A stretch of DNA of 64,000 bases, from assembly GCA_024362935.1 (NCBI GenBank), contig JANCRA010000067.1, positions 103,501-167,500 of the forward strand, read 5' to 3'. Every line of letters begins with the position of its first letter. The stretch's first letter is position 1. Shown here piece by piece: positions 11,342 to 21,415 of the stretch. The translations under genes were made by a program, and so were the position numbers. The notes under the pieces are model-generated. The model was not told where the DNA came from. It did no database searches and was given only the letters and a program-made list of their open reading frames with translations. This DNA comes from Setophaga petechia (Eukaryota > Chordata > Aves > Passeriformes > Parulidae).

Positions 11342-11722
11342 TGTGTGACTGTGTTCACAGGGGTCTGAGGATGAGGGAAGAGATGAGGATCTGACTCCAT
11401 GGTTCAGAAGCTTTGATTTATTATTTTATGATTTATATTATATAAAACTGTACTAAAAGAATAGAAGAAAGGATTTCATCAGAAGGCTGGCAAGGAATAG
11501 CAAAGGAATGATAATAAAGGTTTGTGTCTCAGGCTCTCTGTCTGAGCCAGCTGACTGTGATTGGCCATTAATTAGCAACAACCACATGAGACCAATCCCA
11601 GATGCACCTGTTGCATTCCACAGCAGCAGATAATCAATGTTTACATTTTGTTCCTGAGGCCTCTCAGCTTCTCAGGAGGAAAAATCCTAAGGAAAGGATT
11701 TTCATAAAAGAATTCTGTGACA
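11342..11722 (-). mobile_element. Solo LTR of a songbird endogenous retrovirus
   Basis: The block starts TGTGACTG on the plus strand and ends CTGTGACA, so on the minus strand it reads TG...CA with the short inverted ends TGTCACAG and CAGTCACA. I recognise the internal sequence as a repeat common in passerine genomes; the exact family name would need a repeat library. No internal retroviral genes are present, so it is a solo LTR left by recombination. A clear target-site duplication was not found. Confidence 0.8.
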
Positions 11723-12009
11723 CACATTTCTCCATTGCCACACTGTGTTACATTTTAAACCCTAAAATCTCCTCTTTGGGCCCTTCTGCCAAGCTGCTCT
11801 GCCCCCTGGAGCTGCCTGCAAGCTGAGGGTGTTGTTTTATCAAAAGGAGATTTTACCTTCAGCCAGCCACACCATTGTTTTCCAGTTGTTCAGCAACTGA
11901 GGGATCTCAAAACTTTTATTTCAATTTCACTTACAGCATCCATATTCTCAAAATGTTTTTCCAGGCAATCATGTTTATCATTTTCCTGTTCCATCTTCCC
12001 CAGCAGATC

Positions 12010-12270
12010 AGGCTGAGTTTTGTGGGAATGCTGAGGGAGCTGGGAATGCTCAGCCTGGAGGAAAAGAGGCTCAGGAGGAATTTTTGGGCTCTGGCTCTGC
12101 TCCCAGGGAACAGGGACGGGAGGAGAGGGAGATTTTGGTTGGATATTGGGAAAATTCCTTCATGGAAATGTCCAAGGTCAGCTTGGATCCACCTGGGAGA
12201 GTGGAGGATCCATGAATGGGATCATCCTTGAGGTCCCTCCCAGCCCAAACCCTTGGAATTCTCTGCTCCA
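12010..12270 (+). mobile_element. CR1 LINE 3' fragment (diverged)
   Basis: Phrases typical of the avian CR1 3' end are present in order: GCTCAGCCTGGAGGAAAAGA, TTTTGGTTGGATATTGGG, TCCAAGGTCAGCTTGGATCC, and ATCATCCTTGAGGTCCCTCC. The copy is 5'-truncated and its tail runs into a duplicated segment. Confidence 0.75.
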
Positions 12271-12930
12271 TTATTGGGGTGGGGAGGAGGAAAACTCCTG
12301 GAAAAAAGGAAAAGGAAAGGATGGGAATTCTTGGCAGGAGGGAGGAATTCCAGCTTGGGGTGAGGAAGCAGAAATGAGGCTTGGGAATGAAGGAATGAGG
12401 TCAGGCCTGGAGGCTTCACAGCTTGGAAAATCCTAAATTTGGAATTTGTGGATTTATTAATCCTGGAATTGAGTCTTAATTAAAAAAAAGGGAGAGTGAG
12501 TGGATAGGATTTATAAAGTCATTTACTGATTGTGGCTCCCAGGAGATTGAAGCTCAACATTTCCCAAATTTGTTTCTGGGATTAAACCACCCTGTGGAAT
12601 TCTCAGCAGAGGATTTGTTTTATCAACAGGAGGATCCATGAATGGGATCATCCTTAAGGTCCCTCCCAACCCAAACTGTTGGAATTCTCTGCTCCATTTT
12701 TGGGGTGAGGAAAACTCCTGGAAAAAGGAAAGGAAAGGTTGGGAATCCTTGGCAGGAGGGAGGAATTCCAGCTGGGGGTGAGGAAGCAGAAGTGAGGTCA
12801 GGCCTGGAGGCTTCGCAGCTTGGAAAATCCTAAATTTGGTATTTGTGGATTTATTAATCCTGGAATTGAATTAATTTAAAAAGCAGGATAGGATTTATAA
12901 ACTCATTTATAAACTGATTGTGGCTCCCAG
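12195..12930. repeat. Two-copy tandem duplication, about 430 bp
   Basis: The segment GAGGATCCATGAATGGGATC to the AT-rich stretch near 12480 reappears at about 12630-12900, including GGTCAGGCCTGGAGGCTTC and AAATCCTAAATTTGG. The second copy has small deletions. The duplication includes the CR1 tail. Confidence 0.85.
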
Positions 12931-13224
12931 GAGTTTAAGGTCAGCATTTCCCAGATTGAATTCTGGGATTGAACCACCCTGTGGAATTCTCAGCCTTGCA
13001 GGAGGAGAGAAAATAACCAATAAAAGGTACAGGAATGTTCTGGCCACCATTCCCAAAAATTCTGGGAATGAAATGTTGGTGGGAACATCACCCAGGGATG
13101 GTGCCAGCTCCTCCTCCTAATTAGCTAATTAGTAATGCTCCTGCTTAATTGGGTGATGTCACCAGAGGTGAATCAGCTCCTTTTTATGGAAGCAGCCTCT
13201 GGGTTTTTTTTTCCAGGAAAAAAA

Positions 13225-14430
13225 TTCCTGCAAAATCCTCGTGACAAATCCTCATCTCCAGGGGCTGCTGTGCATGGAATTTCAGGATTTTGGGGCAGAT
13301 GTGGCCAAAAATCCGATTATTTCCTAAAAAAAGAGTGTGGATAATGGGAGAGTCTCCACAGGGAAAGACTGATCTGGGAGCAAATTGTGAGGGAACATTT
13401 TGGGAATAAATTGAAGGAATTTCTTGTGGAACCCTCAGGTGTCTCCTGGATGAAGGATTGTGACATTCCCAAGTTTCCAAACCTATTTCTGAATTTACAA
13501 ACAATTCAGAAGCAATTTGATTTTTTTTTTTGTTTTATTTTTCCCCTGATCCCAACTTTTCCATGGGTGTCAAATCCACATCTCCCTGTTAGAAATCCCA
13601 GGGGTTGCTGTGGATGGAATTCCATGATTTTGGAGCAGTTGTGGGCAAAAATCCGATTATTTCCTAAAAAAGAATGTGTGGATAATGGGAGAGTCCAGAT
13701 CTGATCTGAGAGAAATTGTGAGGGAACATTTTGGGAAGAATTTGAAGGCATTTTTTGTGGAATCCCTCAGGTGTCTCCTGGATGAAGGATTGTGACATTC
13801 CCAAGTTTCCAAACAATTTCTGAATTTACAAAGAATTCAGAAGCAATTTGATTTTTTTTGTTTTATTTTTCCGCCAATCCTGAACTTTCCATGGATGTCA
13901 AATCCTCATCTCCCTGCTGCTGATCCAGGCCTTGCTGTGCATGGAATTTCAGGATTTTTGGGGGCAGATGTGGCCAAAAATCCGATTATTCCCTAAAAAA
14001 AAGAGTGTGTGGATAATGGGAGAGTCCCCATTTGATCTGAGAGAAATTGTGAGGGAACGTTTTGGGAAGAATTTGAAGGAATTTCTTGTGGAACCCTCAG
14101 GTGTCTCCTGGATGAAGGATTGTGACATTCCCAAGTTTCCAAACCTGTTCCTGAATTTACAAAGAATTCAGAAGCAATCTGATTTTTTTTTGTTTTATTT
14201 TCCCACCCATCCTGAACTTTCCATGGTTTTGCTGCCAGGCCTTGCAGTGCATGGAATTTCAGGATTTTGGGGCAGATGTGTCCAAAATTCCAATTATTAC
14301 CTGAAAAAAGAGTGTGGGTAATAGGAGAGTCTCCATAGGGGAAGACTGGTCTGGGAACAAATTGTGAGGGAATATTTTGGGAACAAATTGAAGGAATTTC
14401 TTGAGGAATCCCTCAGTTTTCTTTGGAAGA
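13225..14430. repeat. About 340-bp tandem repeat, four copies
   Basis: Each copy contains TGCATGGAATTTCAGGATTT, CCAAAAATCCGATTATT, GGATAATGGGAGAGTC, AATTGTGAGGGAACATTTTG and GTCTCCTGGATGAAGGATTG in the same order. Copies start near 13255, 13600, 13930 and 14245; the last is truncated. Confidence 0.9.
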
Positions 14431-14850
14431 AAAAAAAGGATTTAATTTTCAATTGGATATTTTCTTGGGGGGGAAAAAAGGATTTAATTCCCAGCTGGAT
14501 TTTTTTCCTTGGGGAAAAAAGGATTTAATTCCCAATTGGTTTTTTCCTTGGAATAAAAAAAAAGGATTTAAATCCCAGCTGGATTTTTCCTTGGAATAAG
14601 GATTTTATTCCCAGCTGGATTTTTCCTTGGAAAAATGGGATTTAATTCCCAACTGGATTTTTCCCTGGAAAAGAAAAAGGATTTAAATCCCAGCTGGATT
14701 TGTCCTTGGAGTAAAAAAAAAGGATTTAATTCTCAATTGGATTTTTCCTTGGAAAACCAAAAAGGATTTCATTCCCAAATGGATTTTTCCTTGAAAAAGT
14801 AAAACGAATTTAATTTCCAACTGGATTTTTCCTTGGAAAAATGGGATTTC
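14430..14850. repeat. About 50-bp minisatellite, roughly nine copies
   Basis: The unit is GGATTTAATTCCCAGCTGGA followed by TTTTTCCTTGGAAAAA with variable A runs. It ends shortly before a GC-rich unique stretch (14860-14950). Confidence 0.9.
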
Positions 14851-14974
14851 AATGCCAGCCCGGTGAGTCAGGAGCCCCAGGGCCGGTGACAAATCCGGGT
14901 CAGGCTCCGCCAGGCCCGGGCCCTGCCAGGCCTCACATCCGGCCCTCCTTCCCTACAAATCCTGGAATTTTTAA

Positions 14975-16170
14975 GGAATTCTCATTTTGGGAACAGCCTC
15001 TGTTGTGTTTTCCTTTCGTTTGGAGTTTGTTTGTTTTAAAACTTGAAGAGAAAAAAAATCCCTGAGGGGAAAAATTTGTCCCTGAGGGGATAAAATGCTG
15101 CTGGAGAGTAACATGGATCCAAATCCAGGTAAGAAACTTGGGATAAGAATCAGGAAGTGCTTCTTGGAATTTATAATTAGAAATAAATCCTTGATTTTTT
15201 AAGGAATTTTTATTTTGGGAACAGCCTCAGTTGTATTTTCATTTGGAAATTGTTCCCTGCTGGAAACTTGAAAAACCCTGAGGGAGAAAATTCCTCCCTC
15301 AAAATTTCGTGGATCCAAATCCAGGTAAGAAACTTGGGATAACAATCAGGGAGAGCTTATTTTAATTTATTATTGAATAAATACATTGTATTTTAAGGAA
15401 TTCTCATTTTGGGAACAGCCTCAGTTATATTTTCATTTGGAAATTGTTCCCTGCTGGAAACTTGAAAAACCCTGAGGGAGAAAATTCCTCCCTCAAAATT
15501 TCATGGATCCAAATCCAGGTAAGAAACTTGGGATAACAATCAGGAAGAGCTTATTTTAATTTATTATTGAATAAATACATTGTATTTTAAGGAATTCTCA
15601 TTTTGGGAACAGCCTCAGTTTTATTTTCCTTGGAATTTTTTTCCTTGGTGAAAACTTGGTAAAAAATTCCTGAGAATTCCATGGATCCAAATTCAGGTAA
15701 GAAACTTGGGATAACCCTCAAGAAGAGCTTATTTTAATTTATTATTGAATAAATAATTGAATAAATCCATTGTATTTTAAGGAATTTTCATTTTGAGAAT
15801 GACCTCTGTTGAATTTTCCTTTGGAATTTATTCCCTGTTGAAAACTTGGAAAACCTGAGGGAGAAAATTCCTCCCTGAAAATTCCATGGATGCAAATCCA
15901 GATAAGAAACTTGGGTTAAGGATCAAGAAGAGCTTATTTTAATTGATAATTAGAAATAAGTCCTTGATTTTTTAAGGAATTTTCATTTTGGGAACAGCCT
16001 CAGTTGAATTTTCCTTTGGAATTTTTTTCCTTTGAAAACTTGGGAAAAAATTCCTGAAAATTCCATGGATCCAAATCCAGGTAAGAAACTTAGGATAACA
16101 ATCAGGAAGAGCTTATTTTAATTAATTATTGAATAAATAATTGAATAAATCCATTGTATTTTAAGGAATT
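14975..16170 (+). repeat. About 190-bp tandem repeat carrying six copies of the start-exon donor
   Basis: The sequence GGATCCAAATCCAGGTAAGA occurs near 15116, 15310 and 15507, with near-identical versions near 15685 (AAATTCAGGTAAGA), 15890 (donor mutated to GATAAG) and 16065. Each unit also carries GGAATTCTCATTTTGGGAAC, CCCTGAGGGAG and TTATTTTAATTTATTATTGA. The first copy is the putative start exon; the others extend into the intron downstream of it. Copy 2 has GTG in place of the ATG. Confidence 0.9.
15095..15128 (+). CDS. SNAP47: SNAP47 probable start exon (coding part)
   Basis: Two in-frame ATGs, at 15095 (MLLESN) and 15113 (MDPNP, better context with A at -3 and G at +4), precede a strong donor CCAG|GTAAGA (15129-15134). 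An in-frame TGA at 15083 closes the frame upstream. The exon ends in phase 1. Joined to the acceptor at 18264-18265, the final G plus TG makes a valine and the frame runs without a stop through 59 nt of exon 2 into the conserved MNEDIRIHSWPC start. Human SNAP47 also has an in-frame N-terminal extension encoded upstream of the equivalent methionine. The exon's 5' edge is not fixed; a pyrimidine-rich tract near 15000-15020 is a possible acceptor. It is the first copy of a tandem repeat. If it is not used, translation would start at 18325. Confidence 0.55.
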
Positions 16171-16590
16171 TTTTTTCCATTTATTCTCTAAAATTAATAA
16201 TGAAAAAAAGTTCTTAAGAATCCATGGAAATAAGGGATGGAAACCAAATAAAGGATTTTTTTGGGATATAGCATGGACTAATCCTTATCTTAATTATATG
16301 GGAATATTGAATGTATTGAATTAAAATAATTAAAATAATTAAACTTAAAAGGATTTATTTAAAATAATAATTAAAATTATTTAACTTAAAATTTTTTATT
16401 AAAAACAATGGATGAATTCCCAGTGATGTCATCAGCATTCCCAAATTAATTATGGGATGGAAACAGGCCTGGGTGCTGGAAACCACAGCCATGAGGAAGA
16501 AATTCCAGGAAATTCCAAACCTTGACTCCAAGAAACTTCTGGAAGGGTGGAGAGAAACCATTCCAGGGGTGGGATTGCCCATTCCAAAGT
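16171..16590. other. AT-rich unique intron sequence
   Basis: It lies between two arrays in the SNAP47 5' intron. AAATAATTAAAATTATT-type low complexity is present around 16320-16400. No exon or element was recognised. Confidence 0.5.
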
Positions 16591-16599
16591 TGGGATGGT

Positions 16600-17680
16600 T
16601 TGGATGGAAGGAATTCCTGGAGAATATTGGGAATTCCTGGAGAATATTGGGAATTTGTGAGGAATACTGGGAATTACTGGAGAATACTGGAAATTTGTGA
16701 GGAATACTGGGAATTCCTGGAAAATACTGGGAATTCTTGGAGAATACTGGGAATTCATGAGGAATACTGGGATTTCCTGGAAAATTATGGGAATTCCTGG
16801 AGAATACTGGGAATTTGTGAAGAATACTGAGAATTTCTGGAAAATATTGACAAATCCTGGAAAATACTGGGAATTCCTGGAGAATATTGGGAATTTGTGA
16901 GGAATACTGGGTATTCCTGGAGAATACTGGGAATTTGTGAGGAATATTGACAAATCCTGGAAAATACTGGGAATTCCTGGAGGGTATTGGGAATTCCTGG
17001 GGAATTCTGGGAATTCCTGGAGAATATTGGGAATTCCTGGAGAATATTGGGAATTTGTGAGGAATACTGTGAATTCCTGGAGAATATTGGGAATTTGTGA
17101 GGAATAGTGGGAATTCCTTGAAAATACTGGGAATTTGTGAGGAATACTCGGAGTTCCTGGAGAATACTGGGAATTCCTGGAGAATACTGGGAATTTGTGA
17201 GGAATACTGGGAATTCCTTGAGAATTCTGGGATTTCCTACGGAATACTGGGAATTTGCAGAGAATAGTGTGAATTGCTGGGAAATACTGGGAATTCCTGG
17301 AGAATATTGACAATTCCTTGAGGATTCTGGGATTTCCTATGGAATACTGTGAATTTGTAGAGAATATTGCAAATTGCTGGGAAATATTGGGAATTCCTGG
17401 GGAATTTTGGGAATTCCTGGAGAATATTGGGGTTTTCCTGGAGAGCACTGGGATTTCCTGGAGAATACTGGGAATTGGCAGAGAATACTGGGATTTCCTG
17501 GGGAATTCTGGGAATTCCTGGAGAATATTGACAAATCCTGGGCAATACTGGGAATTCATGGAGAATACTGGGAATTCATAAGGAATATTTACAATTCCTG
17601 GGGAATATTGACAATTCCTGGAGAATTCCTGCAATGTGTTTAGCATGCCTGGGTATTCCTGGAGAATACTGGGAATACTG
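16600..17680. repeat. About 20-bp minisatellite, roughly 50 copies
   Basis: The unit is GAATTCCTGGAGAATACTGG, alternating with GAATTTGTGAGGAATACTGG. It is stop-free on the minus strand in at least one frame, giving a spurious 398-codon frame of the type NSQYSPGIPSI. Confidence 0.97.
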
Positions 17681-17719
17681 GAGAGGGGAAGGGGAAGGAG
17701 CAGCGATTTGTAAATATGG

Positions 17720-18140
17720 ATGAGCTGGAATTTTGGGATATTGTGGATTTTCCTCAGTTCATGTTGATCTGTGGGAAGCTGAGGATGAGCTGGGATGGGA
17801 ATATTCCAGGATATGGATGAAATTATTGGGAAAATGCCTGGCCAGTGATGTTGATGGGGTTTTCCAGAGGAAATCTGGAATTTTGGGATATCTGGGATTT
17901 TCCTCAGTGCCTGTTGGTCTGTGGGAAGCTGAGTTGAGATAGGAATGGGAATATTCCAGGATATGAATGGAATTATTAGTGAAATGCATGGCCATGGATG
18001 TTGACAGCTCTTTCCAGAGGAAATCTGGAATTTTGGGATATTGTAGATTTTCCTCAGTGCCTGTTGGTCTGTGGGAAGCTGAGTTGAGATAGGAATGGGA
18101 ATATTCCAGGATATGAATGGAATTATTGAGAAAATGCATG
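17720..18140. repeat. About 150-bp tandem repeat, three copies
   Basis: Each copy holds AAATCTGGAATTTTGGGATA, TTTTCCTCAGTGCCTGTTGG, TCTGTGGGAAGCTGAG and GAATATTCCAGGATATGAAT. It ends about 130 bp before the SNAP47 exon 2 acceptor. Confidence 0.9.
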
Positions 18141-18265
18141 ATGGCCTTTTCCAGAGCGAATATTAGAAATGCTTCCCAAATTCCTTGGCTATCCAGCTGC
18201 AAAGAGCCAGGATTAATTCACCTGTGTTTATTCAGCATTCCTGCTTTTTCCCCCTTGGATTTTAG

Positions 18266-18818
18266 TGTCTCCCTCTGGGTTGGAGAGCGTTTCCCTGGGA
18301 GAGGAGGCCGGGCAGAGCGAGCTGATGAACGAGGACATCCGGATCCATTCCTGGCCTTGCTCCTACTACCTGGACACCAGCAAACAATGGATCCCTGGGA
18401 AGCTCTCCCTGACTCCCACCTCCATCAAATTCACAGCTGACAAAACGGGAGAGCTCCTGGTGGATTTCCATCTTTCCGCGATCGGCGAGATCAAGAAGGA
18501 ATCTTCCCATTTGATCTTCAGCTCCCTCACCATCCTGGAGAAAGGCACCAAGCACTGGTTCAGCTCCCTGCATCCCAACAGGAATGTGGTGTTCAACATC
18601 CTGGAGCATTTCTGGAGGGAGCAGCTGGTGTCCAGCCAGGAGGCCGGAGCGGGAGCGGCCTTGGAATCCAGCAAGGGCAAGGAATTGACGGGAATGTTGG
18701 AGGGATCCCAGAAACGCCTGGAGGACACGGCCAAGGTGCTCCATTCCCAGGGGGAGCAGTTTGACAACATCATGAGGGGACTCCACAAGATCGAGGGGGA
18801 CATGGATGTGGCTGACAG
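18266..18818 (+). CDS. SNAP47: SNAP47 exon 2: PH-like N-terminus and first SNARE helix
   Basis: SNAP47 is a SNAP-25-family Qb,Qc-SNARE found mainly on intracellular membranes and at synapses, where it takes part in vesicle fusion. The acceptor is a T-rich tract ending TTTTAG (18265); the donor is GACAG|GTTTGG. The conserved methionine (MNEDIRIHSW) is at 18325; the preceding 59 nt are open in frame with the start exon at 15095-15128. Numbered from 18325, residues 1-100 contain the PH-like region (TSIKFTADKTGELLVDFHLS, then SSLTILEKGTKHWFSSLHPN). From about 117 comes the first SNARE helix (GKELTGMLEGSQKRLEDTAK), with the likely zero-layer glutamine at 142 (HSQGEQFDNI). The exon ends in phase 2 inside VADR. 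The human protein shares the same order and splice point. No frameshift is seen. Its donor, unlike those of the other internal exons, is not followed by donor copies. Confidence 0.95.
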
Positions 18819-18913
18819 GTTTGGAATGGGAACGTTCCCAGAGCTGGGAATGGTTGGGTGGGCCTGGAATTTCTGGGGGAGGTCTTTGGGAAATGAAATT
18901 GGATTTTGTATTG

Positions 18914-19270
18914 GAGGGATGGAGCAGCTCTGTGAGGAAACAATGAGGGAGTTGGGAATGCTCGCTTGGGGAAGGGGAAAATTCAGGGAGAGCTCAGAGC
19001 AACTTCCAGGGCCTGGAGGGGCTCCAGGAGAGCTGGAGAGGGACTGGGGACAAGGGATGGAGGGACAGGACACAGGGAATGGCTGCCACTGCCAGAGGGC
19101 AGGGATGGATGGGAGATTGGGAATTCCTGGCTGGGATGGAATTCCCAGAAGAGCTGTGGCTTCCCCTGGATCCCTGGAATATCCAACGCCAGGCTGGATC
19201 ACCCTGGGGCAGTGGGAATTCCCTGCCCATGGAATGGGATCATCCTTAGGATCCCTTCCAATCCAAGCCT
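18914..19270 (+). mobile_element. CR1 LINE 3' fragment in SNAP47 intron 2
   Basis: Sense-strand CR1 3' phrases occur in order: GGGGCTCCAGGAGAGCTGGA, GGACTGGGGACAAGGGATGG, CAGGACACAGGGAATGGCTG, GCCAGGCTGGATCACC and GATCCCTTCCAATCCAAGC. It begins about 95 bp after the exon 2 donor and is 5'-truncated. Open frames running out of exon 2 into this element are intronic. Confidence 0.9.
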
Positions 19271-19384
19271 TTGTGCCTATGGGCTCAGGGAATGTTGGGA
19301 ATTCAGGTCTGCCCTGCTCCATAGGAATAAAACTGGGATAAGAGCAGTGTTTGCAGTGCCCATCCCTGCTGCCATTCCTGGGAA

Positions 19385-19850
19385 ATCTGGAGCTCTGTCG
19401 GCTTCTTTCCCACCTTTTCCTTCCCGCCCTTTTTTCCCGCCATTTTTCCCTCATGATTTTTCCCCCGCCATTTTTGTTTCCCTCTGTTTTTCCCTTCCCT
19501 GTCTTCCTGCTCTTTTTTTCTTTCCCACCATTTTTTCCCTCACTATTTTTTCCCTCACCATTTTTGTTTCCCTCTGTTTTTTCCCTTCCCGCACTTTTTC
19601 CCTCACCATTTTTTCCCTCATGATTTTTTCCCCCGCCATTTTTGTTTCCCTCTGTTTTTTCCCTTCCCTATCTTCTTGCTCTTTTTTTCTTTCCGCCCTT
19701 TTTCCCTCACCATTTTTGTTTCCCTCTCTTTATTCCTTTCCTGCTGTTTTTCCCTCACCATTTTTGTCCCTCATGATTTTCCCCCACCATTTTTGTTTCC
19801 CTCTTTTTTTTCCCTTTTTTTCCTCTCCCGCCCTTTTCCCCCACAGCTTC
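19385..19850. repeat. T/C-rich minisatellite in SNAP47 intron 2
   Basis: Phrases CCATTTTTGTTTCCCTCTGT, TTTTTCCCTTCCC and TTTCCCTCACCATTTTT recur in mixed order about a dozen times. It is strongly pyrimidine-rich on the plus strand. Confidence 0.9.
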
Positions 19851-20930
19851 CCTGGAAATTCTTTGCCTTGATTTTCCAGGAATATCCTTTATCCTTTAAA
19901 ACACTTGGGATTTAACGGGAAAGAAGCCAGAATTGGGAATTTTGGGTGAGCTTGTGGCAGGATTGGAATATCCAATATTCCAACACCCAGGGAAAAGCAG
20001 GAATTGTCAGGAATGGGAGCAGCCAGGGCTCCTGGGAATATTTGTGCCAAATATTTCCTTATCTTGGAACCCTCTGGATAAAATTCCAGCAGGAGTGAGG
20101 GGAATGCAGCTCTGGAGCACGAGGAGAGAAAAGGAATGGGAAAGGACTCGGAGTGTGGGAAGGGACTTGGAATTCCACGGATTCAAGGGTGGCTGAACAT
20201 TACCCAGCTCGGAGCTGCAGCAGAGAATTCCAGAGGGCTCTTCCCAATTTTTACTGAATTTATAGAGCTGGAAATTCATGGGAGTATCCCGAAGTTTTAA
20301 TGGACTTAAATCAGAGAATGAAAAGAATTCAATTGGGATTTTAGGGATGATTATTGTTGGTTTTCCCTTTTAAAAAAGGGGAATATTTTCCTTGCCCTTG
20401 GAGCAGGAGCTGAATCTGAACAATTCCAGCCCTGGCTCCCTTCCCTGTTTGCTGGGAATATTTTCCTTAGGGAGCTGCTCCAACCCTGATGGGAAGATGG
20501 GGTCCGGACACTTCTGGGAATGTTTTGCTGGATTTTGGAGCCTCAAGCTGGAACTTTTAGTGTTTTATGTAGGAATTTGGGTGTGGAACAAAGATAAAAA
20601 TGGCATCAGGCTGAGGGGGATGAAAGAAAAGGAGTGGGAAAAAGGCCTTGGAAGTGGTGATGGATGGGCAGGAGTGGGAATATTGAGGAACAGACACATG
20701 GAAAGGGACCTGGAAAAATCCATTTCCATTCCTTACTTCCCAGCTGGGATTCTGGGAGTTTTTCCACAGTGGATTATGAGGAGAAGGTGGGTTTGAACCA
20801 CCTGCATCCTGGGAAATCGTGGATGCATTTGAGGAGGGATTAAGGAATTTCTGTTTCTGTGGGGATTTTCTTGGAACTGCTGGAATATCCAGAGCTTTTC
20901 TCTCTCCCAACCCTCCCCTCCCTCTTCCAG
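19851..20930. other. Remaining SNAP47 intron 2
   Basis: Mostly unique. Weakly similar stretches around 20090-20200 and 20600-20720 (GGAATGGGAAAGG-type) may be decayed repeat. The segment ends in the exon 3 polypyrimidine tract (CCTCCCCTCCCTCTTCCAG). Confidence 0.5.
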
Positions 20931-21415
20931 GCTGTTAACAGAGCTGGAATCCCCCTCCTGGTGGCCCTTCAGCACCAAACTCTGGAAAACCCCAGTGGAA
21001 GCGAAACCCAAGGAAACCCCCGCGGCTCCAGATCCCAAAGCCCAGGAAGGAATCCTGCTGCGAATCCCCGTGATCATCACCCACAGGACAGACTCCAACG
21101 CCAAACCCGGCAAACTCACGGTGCTTCCCTCGGGCCTGGAGATCCAGGATTGCAATTCCCAGCTCCTGCACCGCTTCGAGGCGCGGGACGTGGACGACAT
21201 CCGCGTGCACACGCCCTACGAGATCAGCGTGCGGCAGAGGTTCATCGGCAAACCCGACACCTCCTTCCGCCTCCTGGCCGCGCGCATGCCCGAGGCCATC
21301 CCCATCCTGGAGATGCAGTTCAGCAAGAAAATCCAGTTCTTGGAGGATGCTCTGGGGTTTGCTGGAGCCAGGAAATCCCCTCAGGCGGATTTGGGGACGT
21401 CCATCTGGCAGGCAG
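20931..21415 (+). CDS. SNAP47: SNAP47 exon 3: central conserved domain
   Basis: The acceptor CTCTTCCAG ends at 20930; the exon joins in phase 2 to give R|LLTELES, completing the end of the first SNARE helix. It encodes residues 165-326 of the 415-residue core. SPSWWPFSTKLWKTP follows the helix, then the family-specific central region: EGILLRIPVIITHRTDSNAK, GKLTVLPSGLEIQDCNSQLL, DVDDIRVHTPYEISVRQRFI and MPEAIPILEMQFSKKIQFLE. No cysteine cluster for palmitoylation is present, as expected for SNAP47 and unlike SNAP-25. The exon ends TGGCAGGCAG|GTGGGT in phase 1. It is GC-rich compared with the surrounding intron. The last 34 nt and the donor are copied four more times downstream. Confidence 0.96.

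Noticed and set aside
11602..12231. Short plus-strand frames around the solo LTR and CR1
   Set aside because: They overlap the LTR end and a diverged CR1 fragment and show no similarity to a host gene.
16450..17646. 398-codon minus-strand open frame
   Set aside because: It lies entirely in the 20-bp GAATTCCTGGAGAATACTGG array, whose unit has no stop in this frame. The peptide is a short degenerate repeat with no start context or splice evidence.
18265..18267. GTG start codon for SNAP47 at the exon 2 edge
   Set aside because: The G at 18265 is the last base of the splice acceptor TTTTAG. The true start is the ATG at 18325 or the upstream exon at 15095-15128.
18366..19454. 362-codon minus-strand frame over SNAP47 exon 2
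   Set aside because: Shadow of exon 2 and of the CR1 element after it. The plus-strand frame has clear family similarity and consistent splice phases.
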